A stretch of DNA of 64,000 bases from Flavobacteriales bacterium (GCA_013204105.1 JABMOM010000040.1:62001-126000), one strand, 5' to 3'; shown: positions 1 through 8,582, numbered from the stretch's first letter. Translations and numbers: made by a program. The notes: a model not told the origin generated them from the letters alone.

Positions 1-1
1 G

Positions 2-1942
2 AAGCGTGTTTCCAGTGAATCCGTTTCGCCAGATGGGACCAAAATGTTGTACAACGTGCGCAGTTATGAGCTTGAGGCCGACAAGGGCAGTACAACGATT
101 TACGTGATGAACGTAAACGGATCTGATCGCGAGCGCATCGTGCGAGAATCCATTTTCGACGTGCAGTGGCGCCCTGACGGAAAAAAGATCGGCTACCTCA
201 GCGGGCAAAGCGGAAGCGTTCAATTGTGGGAAATGAATCCAGACGGAAGCGAAGACAGCCAAGTGACTGACTTCGCTTTTGATATTTCTAACTGGCATTA
301 CGCACCCAACATGCAGCACATCAGCTTCACCATGGAGGTGCAAGTAGAGCAGACATTGGCTCAAAAACATTCAGACCTGCCCTTGGCTACCGGAAAGTCC
401 TATGACAACTTGATGTTTCGGCATTGGACCCAGTGGCACGACCATGCCTACTCGCATGTATGCATAGCCGATTATACAGGCGGAAAGGCCGGCAAGACGC
501 ATACAGACATCATGGAAGGCGAGGCTTTCGACTCTCCCCTACCTCCTTTCGGCGGTGGAGAACAAATCGCCTGGGCACCCGATGGGAAGTCTTTGGTCTA
601 TGTATCAAAGAAAAAGCCGGGGACTGAATGGGCAGTCAGTACCAATTCCGACATCTACCAGTATGACCTAAGCACCAAGTCCACTAAGAACCTAAGCGCG
701 GATAATGCAGGGTACGACAACGACCCTTCCTATTCCCCAGACGGCTCTAAGCTGGCTTGGTTAAGCATGAAGAAGGATGGTTTCGAGGCAGACAAGAACA
801 TCATCCACATCCTGGACCTGAAGACGGGAAAGCACGTATACACCACTGAGTCAGTGGACCAGACATTCGGCCATGCCGTATGGACGGCAACAGGAGATAA
901 AATCTACAGCCTCAGCCCCGTCGATGCGACCTATCAAGTCTATGAGATCTCGCTGAACAAGGACAATACAATGAAGTCGATCCGCGCGGTCACTTCGGGC
1001 ATTCACAACATCAACTCGGTAGCCATTGCAGGTAAGAATCTGATTGGGTCAAAGAGCACGATGAGCATGCCAAACGAGCTTTTCATTTGGGACATCAAGA
1101 CCGGTAAGGAGGCGCCTCTGACAACGGAAAATAATGGAATGCTCGGTCAAATGAAAATGGGCAAGGTGGAAAAGCGCATGATTGCCACCACGGACGGAAA
1201 GGAAATGCTGACTTGGGTAATTTACCCTCCAGACTTCGATCCTTCTAAGAAGTACCCTACCCTACTCTATTGTCAAGGCGGACCGCAAAGTGCCGTGAGT
1301 CAATTCTTCAGTTACCGTTGGAACTTCCAATTGATGGCAGCCAATGGTTACATCATTGTTGCCCCGAACCGCCGGGGTCTTCCTTCATTCGGACAGAAAT
1401 GGAACGATGACATTTCCGAAGATTGGGGTGGGCAGGCCATGAAGGACTACCTAAGCGCTATTGATGAAGTGGCCAAGGAGCCATTTGTGGACAATGATAA
1501 CCTCGGAGCCGTTGGTGCGAGTTATGGTGGATACAGTGTCTATTACCTCGCCGGTATTCATGAAGGCAGGTTTAAGACCTTCATCAGCCATTGCGGCTTG
1601 TACAACTTGGAGAGCTGGTATGCCAGCACCGAGGAATTGTTTTTTGCCAATTGGGATATTGGAGGCCCGTATTGGGAACAACCTACGCCGAAGAGCTACA
1701 ACTTATTCAGTCCGCACAAGCTCGTGCAGAATTGGGACACGCCGATCCTGGTTATCCACAACGAACTCGATTTTCGGGTCCCGTTGAACCAAGGCTTAGA
1801 GGCTTTCACCGCTGCTCAGCTCAAGGGGATTCCTAGCAAACTGCTGTACTACCCTGATGAAGGTCACTGGGTACTCAAGCCACAGAACGGCGTCATGTGG
1901 CACCGAGAGTTCTACGGCTGGTTGGAAGAGTGGTTGAAATAA
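2..1942 (+). CDS. S9 family prolyl oligopeptidase-like peptidase (5' partial)
   Basis: The frame is open from base 2, so the N-terminus lies outside the window; the first ATG at 44 is internal to a propeller blade. The N-terminal two thirds carry PD40/WD40-like beta-propeller motifs (repeated SPDG, RPDG and APDG turns). The C-terminal part is an alpha/beta-hydrolase peptidase S9 domain. The nucleophile is the Ser of GASYGG (codon 1520-1522), the Asp is in NELDFRVP (1769-1771) and the His is in DEGHW (1865-1867), so the triad is intact. Such enzymes cleave short peptides, often from exported substrates; the signal peptide, if any, is not visible. It converges on the next gene with only three bases between the stops. 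The family is certain, the substrate unknown. Confidence 0.93.
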   Translation, partial: KRVSSESVSPDGTKMLYNVRSYELEADKGSTTIYVMNVNGSDRERIVRESIFDVQWRPDGKKIGYLSGQSGSVQLWEMNPDGSEDSQVTDFAFDISNWHYAPNMQHISFTMEVQVEQTLAQKHSDLPLATGKSYDNLMFRHWTQWHDHAYSHVCIADYTGGKAGKTHTDIMEGEAFDSPLPPFGGGEQIAWAPDGKSLVYVSKKKPGTEWAVSTNSDIYQYDLSTKSTKNLSADNAGYDNDPSYSPDGSKLAWLSMKKDGFEADKNIIHILDLKTGKHVYTTESVDQTFGHAVWTATGDKIYSLSPVDATYQVYEISLNKDNTMKSIRAVTSGIHNINSVAIAGKNLIGSKSTMSMPNELFIWDIKTGKEAPLTTENNGMLGQMKMGKVEKRMIATTDGKEMLTWVIYPPDFDPSKKYPTLLYCQGGPQSAVSQFFSYRWNFQLMAANGYIIVAPNRRGLPSFGQKWNDDISEDWGGQAMKDYLSAIDEVAKEPFVDNDNLGAVGASYGGYSVYYLAGIHEGRFKTFISHCGLYNLESWYASTEELFFANWDIGGPYWEQPTPKSYNLFSPHKLVQNWDTPILVIHNELDFRVPLNQGLEAFTAAQLKGIPSKLLYYPDEGHWVLKPQNGVMWHREFYGWLEEWLK

Positions 1943-1945
1943 GTC

Positions 1946-2497
1946 CTATTTCACTTCCTGCACTGGAATGACGAAGCGGACGTCGTCCCATTCACAAATG
2001 ATACGCACGCCATTGTCGGTCTCGCCTAGATGAATGGTGAATTGTTCGACGTGTTCATGTCCCTCAATCGGCACCATGAATGACGCTGCATCTTGACTGT
2101 AATCAGGTTCTTCGTATCCCCAACGATCCCACGTGGTATTGAACCCAATCTGAAATGAATCCGGGCCCGGCACGGCATAAACACCATAGGTTCCCGCTTT
2201 CAGGTCGTAGCCGGCTACCCTTACCGGCGCGCTGAATTCCATGACGGTAGCCTCATTCGCTCCCAGGCGCCAATACTTGCCAAAAGCTTGCAAGGCTTCT
2301 TGCTCTTCAGGACCGAAAATCAGGCGATCACGAACCGAAGGTCTGCTGTAGTTGATGCGAACATCCAACCCTGAAGTAGTCGTGATTCGTTGTTCATCTG
2401 GTGGGCTCATGCTCCGGTTTCGGTAGGTCAAATACAGCAACCCTATAACTGCGATTAACACCAATAAACCCACTGTGATGAGGACCTTCTTTAACAT
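1946..2497 (-). CDS. DUF2911 family membrane-anchored protein
   Basis: This 183-residue protein has one N-terminal hydrophobic helix (about residues 5-23), then a soluble domain with features I associate with DUF2911: an INYSRPSVRDR start, a WRLGANEAT motif and an AGTYGVYAVPG turn. Function is unknown for the family; it is common in Bacteroidota and probably faces the periplasm. I chose the ATG at 2497 because the hydrophobic segment starts right after it. The upstream in-frame ATG (2548) would add 17 residues with no signal-like character. A TACATTTA box lies about 20 bases upstream on the minus strand and fits the local promoter type. No operon partner. Confidence 0.8.
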   Translation of the reverse strand: MLKKVLITVGLLVLIAVIGLLYLTYRNRSMSPPDEQRITTTSGLDVRINYSRPSVRDRLIFGPEEQEALQAFGKYWRLGANEATVMEFSAPVRVAGYDLKAGTYGVYAVPGPDSFQIGFNTTWDRWGYEEPDYSQDAASFMVPIEGHEHVEQFTIHLGETDNGVRIICEWDDVRFVIPVQEVK

Positions 2498-2594
2498 TTT
2501 ATATATATTCAGCCGTAAATGTAAGGAGTTCGAGGTCAATTCGTCCACCTGAAAACCAACGGTGCAAACCGATTAATAACCAAACTTTTAGCCT

Positions 2595-3146
2595 ATGAAA
2601 AAAGTCAAACATTTCTTTTATGGAACTGCTATGGTGACGCTCGCCCTAGCTACTACTTCTTGCGGCAAGAAAGGCTGCATCGATGAAGATGCCGTCAATT
2701 TCGATTCCGAAGCAAAACGCGATGACGGAAGCTGCATTCTAGAATTTATTGCTGATGATGCGACCTTCAGCAATTGGTCTAGCTGGGAGCAAACCGCCCA
2801 ACTGATGGGTGCAGACCCAAGTTTGGGAGGAGCCCACGCAGGAAACGATAGCAATTCAGTACGTACCATCTATTTTAAAGAAAGCCAGGATGCAGTAAAT
2901 GGCGTGTACCCATTGGGTACTGTTATTCTTAAGCAATCAGTGCTGGGTGATGGATCCGTCGAGATTACCGGACTAGTAAAGCGCGGCAATGGATTTGATG
3001 CGTCGGGAAACGATTGGGAGTATTTCATGCTTAATTCAGACGGCACGATTGCCGAGAATGGAGCGATGAGAGGTGCTGATTTATTTAACGGAATGTGTCA
3101 AGGCTGTCATGCAGCTGCGAGCACAGATTACGTCTTCACCAAGTAG
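2595..3146 (+). CDS. cytochrome P460-like haem lipoprotein
   Basis: The 183-residue protein begins with a lipoprotein signal peptide; the lipobox ends TTSC, with Cys23 as lipid anchor. It continues with a cysteine-flanked segment (CIDEDAVNF ... DDGSC) like the short calcium-type repeats of many Bacteroidota surface proteins. The remainder fits the cytochrome P460 fold: a conserved WEYFML strand and a near C-terminal CQGCH haem-attachment motif, followed by a DYVF end. Known P460 proteins oxidise hydroxylamine or detoxify nitrogen oxides; many homologues are uncharacterised. Followed by its own strong terminator, so it looks monocistronic. Haem binding is inferred from CxxCH; the P460-type lysine cross-link cannot be judged here. 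Confidence 0.75.
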   Translation: MKKVKHFFYGTAMVTLALATTSCGKKGCIDEDAVNFDSEAKRDDGSCILEFIADDATFSNWSSWEQTAQLMGADPSLGGAHAGNDSNSVRTIYFKESQDAVNGVYPLGTVILKQSVLGDGSVEITGLVKRGNGFDASGNDWEYFMLNSDGTIAENGAMRGADLFNGMCQGCHAAASTDYVFTK

Positions 3147-3173
3147 ATTATTCCAACATATCACTTGATAGAA

Positions 3174-3199
3174 AGCCGTTGATGTTCAACGGCTTTTTT
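3174..3199 (+). terminator. rho-independent terminator after the P460-like gene
   Basis: A perfect 9-bp stem (AGCCGTTGA / TCAACGGCT) with a three-base loop is followed by a run of T ending at 3199. It lies 27 bases after the P460-like stop codon. The T run abuts an ATG at 3200, so the next gene needs its own start signals. Confidence 0.85.
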
Positions 3200-3214
3200 A
3201 TGTTTACACCGCTT

Positions 3215-3802
3215 ATGAATACGACCGCAAGCGTGAATGCTTTCTTAGAAGCCAGTCCTAGAAAGGACGAACTGGAAATACTTCGCTCTATTTTGCTTGA
3301 AACTGAGCTGAGTGAAACTATAAAATGGGGTGCCCCGCACTACACCTTGGATGGGAAGATCGTATTGGGCATCGCTGGATTTAAATCCTATGCTGGACTT
3401 TGGTTTCATCAAGGAGTCTTTTTAAAAGATCCCGCTAAAGTCTTGGTCAGCGCACAAAGAGGTGCCACCAAGGCCTTGCGCCAATGGCGCTTCGTATCTA
3501 TAAAGGATATCGACACCGCCTTGGTCAAGACCTACGTGCTAGAGGCCATCCAAAATCAAAAGGATGGGAAAGAAATCAAGCCCCAACCCAAGCGAGTAAC
3601 CCTTCCGGACGAACTCAAAGAAGCACTCGCCGGCGATGTTGTATTGAGCGAAGCATTCGGCAAGCTAACACCGGGCAGGAGAAATGAATACGCCGAATAC
3701 ATCGGTGGCGCTAAACAAGAGAAGACGCGTATCTCGCGACTCGAAAAGTGCATTCCTATGGTGATTCATGGAGTCGGCTTGAACGACCGGTACAAGTCTT
3801 GA
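3215..3802 (+). CDS. YdeI/DUF1801 family protein
   Basis: About 195 residues. The N-terminal half matches the DUF1801 fold (IKWGAPHYTLDGKIVLGI, GLWFHQGVF); the C-terminal helix region (AFGKLTPGRRNEYAEYI, KQEKTRISRLEK) is typical of YdeI/OmdA-type proteins. The C-terminal helices are thought to contribute to stress or peptide resistance in other bacteria; the molecular role is not known. In-frame ATGs exist at 3182, 3200 and 3215. The first is inside the preceding terminator stem and the second touches its T run. I chose 3215 because homologues start close to the first helix (MNTTASVNAFLE). No Shine-Dalgarno sequence is visible at any of them. Confidence 0.8.
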   Translation: MNTTASVNAFLEASPRKDELEILRSILLETELSETIKWGAPHYTLDGKIVLGIAGFKSYAGLWFHQGVFLKDPAKVLVSAQRGATKALRQWRFVSIKDIDTALVKTYVLEAIQNQKDGKEIKPQPKRVTLPDELKEALAGDVVLSEAFGKLTPGRRNEYAEYIGGAKQEKTRISRLEKCIPMVIHGVGLNDRYKS

Positions 3803-3904
3803 TTTTTTCTTCACAATACCTTTAATTGGGTATTGCGGATGCACGCACGAGGCCTTCCTTTGCCCTCTATTTGAATTTAATCTAAATAAGAATAAGCAGT
3901 AGGG

Positions 3905-5803
3905 ATGATGGGTAGACTCAGGAAGCTTTTTTCGATCATTTTTCTCGCATTTCTTTCCTCATCACTGCTTGGGGCCGACCTTGGTCCGCAGCAGCAGACC
4001 GAGGTACGGATGCTGATTAACCTTATGGATTACATCGCCAAGGACTACCGCATGGCGGTGAGCGATGGTGAAGTAATCAACGACTTTGAATTCGCCGAAA
4101 TGCAGGAATTTTCGGGCAATGCGCTTATGTATTTTCTTGCCTTGGAAGAGGCTGGTATCTTGACCGACGTTTCTGCTGAGCATGACGCGTTGACCGCGCT
4201 GAATGCATTGATCGCTTCGAAGGCATCGCCCGCAGAAGTCAGCGCTCAAGCTGCTTTCATACGAGCGGCGATCGTTGAACGAAAACTGGTGCCCCTCGCG
4301 CCGTTGAAGTGGCCGAATCACGCCAACGGCAAGGCGCTATTTAACGATTTGTGTGCGACTTGTCATGGGGCGGAAGGAAAGGGCGATGGCCCAGCGGGTA
4401 CTGGCTTGACCCCCTCCCCGACTAAGCTTTCAGACCGTTCGATCATGGACGGCGTATCCCCCTTGCAAGCATTCAATACGATTACCTTAGGAATTGAAGG
4501 TACATCCATGCGTTCATTTAAAGAACTGAGCGAAGAAGAGATTTGGGACGTCGCATTCTACATCATGGAGCTTCCATATACGCAAGAAAAGGCGGCTGAA
4601 AGCAATCCGATCATCACCTTAACCGAGGTGGCTACCATGAACAACGAAGCGCTGCGTGAAGCTTATCCGGGTTTGGACATCCCTTCTATCCGAAAGCGAG
4701 AAAATCTGATCATCAGCGGCCCTATGGAGATAGCTCGAATGTTGCTAAACCAGGCGGAGTCCGCATCTGTGGCAGGAGCAAAAGATGAGGCAGTCGTATT
4801 TGCGCTAAAAGCATACCTGCAAGGTGTAGAGCCGTCGGAGCCGAAGATCAAGGCCTCAGACAATGCATTGTTCGAACGCTTAGAATCCTCCATGATGGGA
4901 CTGCGTGAATCGATCAAGAGCGGAAACGCACAAGAAATCCAGACAAACTTTGAAGTTGCCTACTCGACGATCGATGAAGCGGAAGCACTCTTAGGGTCCA
5001 CCGAACGCAGCATGTGGATGACGGCAGTCATCACCCTCTCCATTTTGATTCGAGAAGGGCTTGAGGCATTCTTTGTCATCCTCGCGATCCTCGGCATTCT
5101 ACAGTCGATGGGTGCGAAGACAGCATTGCGCTGGGTGCACGGTGGTTGGATAGCCGCCGTCTTCTTCGGTGTTGTGGGCTGGTTCTTTGCCGGATCTCTG
5201 ATGCAGTGGGATGCCCAAAGTCGAGAATTGATGGAAGGCCTGATTGCGCTCTTCGCGGTAGTGGTCCTTCTCTACCTCGGTTTCTGGATGCACGGCAAGA
5301 CCAACGCCGATAAATGGAAGGTGTTCGTCGAGACCAAGGTAAAGGGATTGATCTCGAAGAACAACATGATCGGACTTGCTTCTTTTTCCTTCATCGTCGT
5401 GTTTCGCGAGGCATTTGAGTCCGTGTTGTTTCTTTCGTCCTTAACCGTGGATGGTCGAGAGAGTAGCAACATTGGCGTTTTGGTTGGCACCTTATCTTCC
5501 GCGGTTCTGCTCTTCTTCATCGCTTGGGCGATGCTGAGGTGGTTCAAGCGCCTGCCCATCTCAAAGGTCTTCCTTTACTCCTCCATTGTCGTGCTCGCTT
5601 TGGCGTTTATCCTGGCAGGCGGAGGGGTCCACGCCATCCAGGAAGGAGGGTACCTCGACATCCATTCGTTTCCGATTAACATAAGACTAAGCTTGATAGG
5701 GCTCTATCCGACCTACGAGACCATCGCGACCCAAGTACTGGTCTTTGGTTTAATCCTAGCCTTATGGAAGTACAGCGCAGCCAAAGTGGTGAAGGCACAA
5801 TAA
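3905..5803 (+). CDS. cytochrome c-FTR1 iron permease fusion
   Basis: A 632-residue fusion. After a signal peptide (1-23) comes a helical region, then a class I cytochrome c domain with CATCH at residues 150-154. A second helical linker leads to a C-terminal FTR1/Fip1-type permease of about seven membrane helices. The two diagnostic glutamate motifs of FTR1 permeases are present: REGLEAFF in the first permease helix and FREAFESV in the fourth. FTR1 moves ferric iron across the membrane; the attached cytochrome may oxidise ferrous iron or accept its electrons. Followed 63 bases later by a His-rich DUF2231-like membrane protein that may work with it. A second ATG at 3908 is an equally possible start. 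Confidence 0.9.
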   Translation: MMGRLRKLFSIIFLAFLSSSLLGADLGPQQQTEVRMLINLMDYIAKDYRMAVSDGEVINDFEFAEMQEFSGNALMYFLALEEAGILTDVSAEHDALTALNALIASKASPAEVSAQAAFIRAAIVERKLVPLAPLKWPNHANGKALFNDLCATCHGAEGKGDGPAGTGLTPSPTKLSDRSIMDGVSPLQAFNTITLGIEGTSMRSFKELSEEEIWDVAFYIMELPYTQEKAAESNPIITLTEVATMNNEALREAYPGLDIPSIRKRENLIISGPMEIARMLLNQAESASVAGAKDEAVVFALKAYLQGVEPSEPKIKASDNALFERLESSMMGLRESIKSGNAQEIQTNFEVAYSTIDEAEALLGSTERSMWMTAVITLSILIREGLEAFFVILAILGILQSMGAKTALRWVHGGWIAAVFFGVVGWFFAGSLMQWDAQSRELMEGLIALFAVVVLLYLGFWMHGKTNADKWKVFVETKVKGLISKNNMIGLASFSFIVVFREAFESVLFLSSLTVDGRESSNIGVLVGTLSSAVLLFFIAWAMLRWFKRLPISKVFLYSSIVVLALAFILAGGGVHAIQEGGYLDIHSFPINIRLSLIGLYPTYETIATQVLVFGLILALWKYSAAKVVKAQ

Positions 5804-5865
5804 GCGCGAATTTTCTTGTTCGGCAGCGGACTTTGGTGGAAATTCGTTAGCAATAATATTACACC

Positions 5866-6357
5866 ATGGACGCTACACACCTTCACCTGCTCACCAATCA
5901 CATTCCCATCTTGGGTTCGCTTTTTGGATTCCTTCTATTGCTGACCGGCATGCTCATGAAAAATCGGACGGTTGAGATCGTTGCTCTAGCCACCATCCTA
6001 TTGTCCGCGGTTTTCACATTGCCGACCTATTTCTCAGGAGAGGAGGCGGAGCATGTCATTGAAAAGATCCAAGGTATTTCTGAGTTTCAATTGGAAGAGC
6101 ACGAAGAACACGCCGAGCTATCGCTTTGGATGATGATGGTAAGTGGAATCTTGGCACTGATGGCATTGGTCTCCTACTTCTATGCAAAGCACCTGACGCG
6201 CATAACACGTATCGCGACACTGATCGTAACGGCCATTGCTTTTGCCACCCTGGTCCCCTTGGCCTTGCACGGTGGCAAGATTGTGCACAGCGAGCTTCGA
6301 TCTGGTGATGCTCCGTCTGTGGAAGCACAGGCTGATCACGAGGATCACGACGACTAG
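5866..6357 (+). CDS. DUF2231-like four-helix membrane protein
   Basis: 163 residues with four predicted membrane helices and an N-terminal motif HLHLLTNHIPILGS that resembles the conserved His/Asn start of DUF2231 proteins. The loop between helices 2 and 3 is rich in Glu and His (EEAEHVIEK, LEEHEEHAE), and the tail ends in DHEDHDD. Those residues could bind metal or haem, but this is inference. Its position just downstream of the cytochrome c-FTR1 gene on the same strand suggests a linked role in iron or electron handling. The start at 5866 lies directly after an AT-rich stretch (TAATATTA then CACC then ATG), so a very short leader is possible. Confidence 0.72.
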   Translation: MDATHLHLLTNHIPILGSLFGFLLLLTGMLMKNRTVEIVALATILLSAVFTLPTYFSGEEAEHVIEKIQGISEFQLEEHEEHAELSLWMMMVSGILALMALVSYFYAKHLTRITRIATLIVTAIAFATLVPLALHGGKIVHSELRSGDAPSVEAQADHEDHDD

Positions 6358-6380
6358 GCCTCTGCAATTTTTAGGGCATA

Positions 6381-6406
6381 AAAAAAGGGCACCAATGGTG
6401 CCCTTT
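6381..6406. terminator. bidirectional-looking hairpin terminator
   Basis: A 10-bp perfect stem (AAAGGGCACC / GGTGCCCTTT) with a 3-base loop, 27 bases after the DUF2231-like stop. Read on the minus strand it is followed by a seven-T run, so it is a stronger terminator for transcripts arriving from the 6.6 kb side than for the plus-strand gene. Confidence 0.8.
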
Positions 6407-6672
6407 CCGACTAAAGGTTGATTGAACCCGAATTAATCACAAAATGCAATTGCGATTAGCCTATCCACTTCCTCGAAAGGAGTGCTTAAAATCTTTCGAT
6501 GCGGCCTTCATTCAGTGTCCAATTACAACTAACCCTAAAAGTGTAAAGAACTATACCTAATCCTCAGTCCGAAGACTTATAATAAAACCCAATACAAGCT
6601 TAGACTAATAGAATCACTACCCAAAACACCGTCTTCCTAACGTGTGGATACCTCTTCCTAACGTCTGATGCA
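6407..6672 (-). other. 266-bp gap, candidate small RNA region
   Basis: No convincing protein gene. On the minus strand the gap holds, in order, a tandem LytTR-like repeat (6636-6665), a TAAGCTTG box (6595-6602) one base from the local promoter consensus, an internal 7-bp inverted repeat (TCGAAAG / CTTTCGA near 6470-6500), and the T-run terminator at 6381-6406. This is the layout of a transcript of about 200 nt. The only short frame noticed (about 16 codons, starting ATG AAG GCC) has no support. Confidence 0.3.
6636..6665 (-). promoter_or_regulatory. tandem LytTR-type binding site
   Basis: Two 9-mers read on the minus strand, GACGTTAGG (6657-6665) and CACGTTAGG (6636-6644), sit 21 bases apart with a 12-base spacer. 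Each matches eight of nine positions of the known LytTR pattern [TA][AC][CA]GTTN[AG][TG], and the spacing is that of two LytTR monomers on one DNA face. It lies eight bases beyond the stop of a LytS-like kinase whose operon encodes a LytTR regulator. Confidence 0.5.
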
Positions 6673-7800
6673 TTAGGACAATACAGAAATGGGAATGATC
6701 AGGTCGACCCTCGTACCCGATGCCTCACCATCCTTCGTGAGATCGGTGACCTCTACCTTGAAAAGATCCGTATGGTAAACATCATTGAGCAGAGAAACGC
6801 GTTGTTCATTGATGTGCATGGCGCGCGAGACATGTTCAGAGCCGACGCGCAGACTCCTGAGCTCGATCGCTTTCGGCCTGCCTACACCATTGTCGATGAT
6901 GGTCACCACGACATGTTCATCCTCGTGTCGCAAAGAGATCTCGATCTCCCCTTGACGACCTTTAAGGTTGCCGATTCCATGAACAACGGTATTTTCCAAA
7001 TAAGGTTGGATCATCATGGGTGGAATCTGCAAGGACTCATCATCGAGCCCATCCTCTATCTCAAAACGGTAATCAAAGGAATTCTCAAAGCGGAAGCGCT
7101 CGATGTCAAGGTAAGTGGTCAAAAAGAGTTCCTCGTCGCTCCAAGTGATCAACTCTTTCCTTGAGTTTTCAAGGACCTGTCGCATCAAACTTGAAAACTT
7201 ACTGATAAATGCCAGGGTATCTTCAACATTGTTGAGCAGCACGGAATGCTGAATGGAAGACATCGCATTAAAGATAAAGTGCGGGTTCAGTTGCGAGCTC
7301 AATAATTGCAGCTGAAAGCGTTTTCCGCGCATGGCCTCTTCCTCGAGGTTATGCTCCGCCGCCCTGGTCTTTCGCTCTTGGTAGTAGAGATTTTGCAGCA
7401 GCTTGGTCCTTTCGTGGGCAAACACCAACGTCTTTCTTAAAAACGCCTTGCTGAACGAACCCTTGATCAAGTAGTCTTGTACCCCAAGGTGAATGGCCTC
7501 TTGGGCTATGCCTTCATCGTCTTCTCCGGTAAATGCAATTACGGACGTACCGAGCTTTGGAACAATCTTCATTACCCCCTGAAGCGTGGTAATGCCTTGG
7601 GAATCCTCCACATTTAAATCACAGAGCACGAAAGCTTCTTGTTTGTAGCTGAGCTCGGCAATGCTCCTCACCCATCGGATGTTCTTGGCCTTGAAACCAT
7701 TCTCGATCAACATTTGCTTGAGGATTAAGAAGTCACCTTCGCTATCCTCAAGAATCAGTACGCTTAATCCTTCGATCTCATCCACGGTGTGTACGATCAA
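6673..7800 (-). CDS. receiver-domain LytS-type sensor histidine kinase
   Basis: 375 residues with an N-terminal receiver domain (acidic pocket at ILEDSEGD, phospho-acceptor Asp61 in VLCDLN, Lys in YLIKGS), a coiled linker (about 125-165) and a LytS/YehU His_kinase domain with the phospho-accepting His174 in QLNPHFIFN. A degenerate ATPase domain follows (PPMMIQPYLENTVVHG, DNGVGRP). There is no membrane helix, so it is a cytosolic kinase probably controlled by phosphorylation of its receiver by another kinase. It is encoded behind the LytTR regulator with an ATGA overlap (7797-7800), which argues for translational coupling and a cognate pair. Confidence 0.9.
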   Translation of the reverse strand: MIVHTVDEIEGLSVLILEDSEGDFLILKQMLIENGFKAKNIRWVRSIAELSYKQEAFVLCDLNVEDSQGITTLQGVMKIVPKLGTSVIAFTGEDDEGIAQEAIHLGVQDYLIKGSFSKAFLRKTLVFAHERTKLLQNLYYQERKTRAAEHNLEEEAMRGKRFQLQLLSSQLNPHFIFNAMSSIQHSVLLNNVEDTLAFISKFSSLMRQVLENSRKELITWSDEELFLTTYLDIERFRFENSFDYRFEIEDGLDDESLQIPPMMIQPYLENTVVHGIGNLKGRQGEIEISLRHEDEHVVVTIIDNGVGRPKAIELRSLRVGSEHVSRAMHINEQRVSLLNDVYHTDLFKVEVTDLTKDGEASGTRVDLIIPISVLS

Positions 7801-8546
7801 TTAATTCCAAGGGCTTTCATCACTTCATCCTTGCGCCGAACGGAGACATCTACATGACTTCCGTCTGTTAACACCACGTATCCTCCGCGTCCTTTCACGT
7901 ACTTTCTGACGTGACCCATATTCACCATGTTGGATTTATGAATCCGCATGAAGTTGCACTCCTGCAGCATGTCTTCGAAGTCTGACAAGGGTTTGGAAAC
8001 AATAACCGCTTGTTTATTGGACATGTGAAAACGACAGTAGGCTCGATCCGCTTCGCAACGGAGAATGTCTGAAATCGTATAGAATTCAACACCTTCAGAG
8101 GTCGGCAAGGCGATGCGTTGAAATTTGAAATCCCCCTGACCGCGGCTTTCTTTCAAGATCGAAAGCCGCTCATCTTGATCGTTGTTCGCGGCTTCCTGGA
8201 TGGCTTTCTCCACTGCTACCTTCAATTCGTTCAGGTTGACAGGCTTTAGAAGGTAGTCGAGAGCGGCCAATTTGATCGCTTTGATCGCGTACTCGGCATG
8301 GGCAGTAGTGAAAATCACTTGAAACTTAGGTTCATCGTAGTGCTCGAGCAAAGCGAATCCGTTCTTCTCCGGCATTTCGATGTCGAGAAATACCAATTGA
8401 GGATCGTGTTCATCGATCAATTCAATGGCAGCGTCTACGCTTTCTGCTTCTCCTACCACATCTACGTCATGGCAAAATTGACTGATCATTTTCGACAAAC
8501 CTTCACGGTTCTTCACCTCATCATCTACTACGATCGCTTTGATCAT
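7797..8546 (-). CDS. LytTR family response regulator
   Basis: 249 residues: a receiver domain (Asp9, Asp10, phospho-acceptor Asp55 in LVFLDIEMP, Lys in YLLKPVN) and a C-terminal LytTR DNA-binding domain (about 145-245; typical FMRIHKSNMVNMGHVRKY and GSHVDVSVRRK segments). It is a cytosolic transcription factor that binds direct repeats as a dimer. First gene of a two-gene operon with the LytS-like kinase. A clear TAAGTTTG box stands about 28 bases upstream. A tandem repeat of LytTR type lies just behind the operon at 6636-6665. Confidence 0.92.
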   Translation of the reverse strand: MIKAIVVDDEVKNREGLSKMISQFCHDVDVVGEAESVDAAIELIDEHDPQLVFLDIEMPEKNGFALLEHYDEPKFQVIFTTAHAEYAIKAIKLAALDYLLKPVNLNELKVAVEKAIQEAANNDQDERLSILKESRGQGDFKFQRIALPTSEGVEFYTISDILRCEADRAYCRFHMSNKQAVIVSKPLSDFEDMLQECNFMRIHKSNMVNMGHVRKYVKGRGGYVVLTDGSHVDVSVRRKDEVMKALGIN

Positions 8547-8574
8547 GCCTTAGGTTGTTTGGTTTCCTTTCGAC

Positions 8575-8582
8575 CAAACTTA
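8575..8582 (-). promoter_or_regulatory. -7 promoter box of the LytTR/LytS operon
   Basis: TAAGTTTG on the minus strand is an exact match to the Bacteroidota -7 consensus TAnnTTTG, 28 bases before the ATG at 8546. No convincing -33 TTG was found at the usual distance. Confidence 0.6.

Noticed and set aside
6658-7164. Plus-strand 130-codon frame starting at 6772
   Set aside because: Antisense to the LytS-like kinase whose catalytic motifs are intact.
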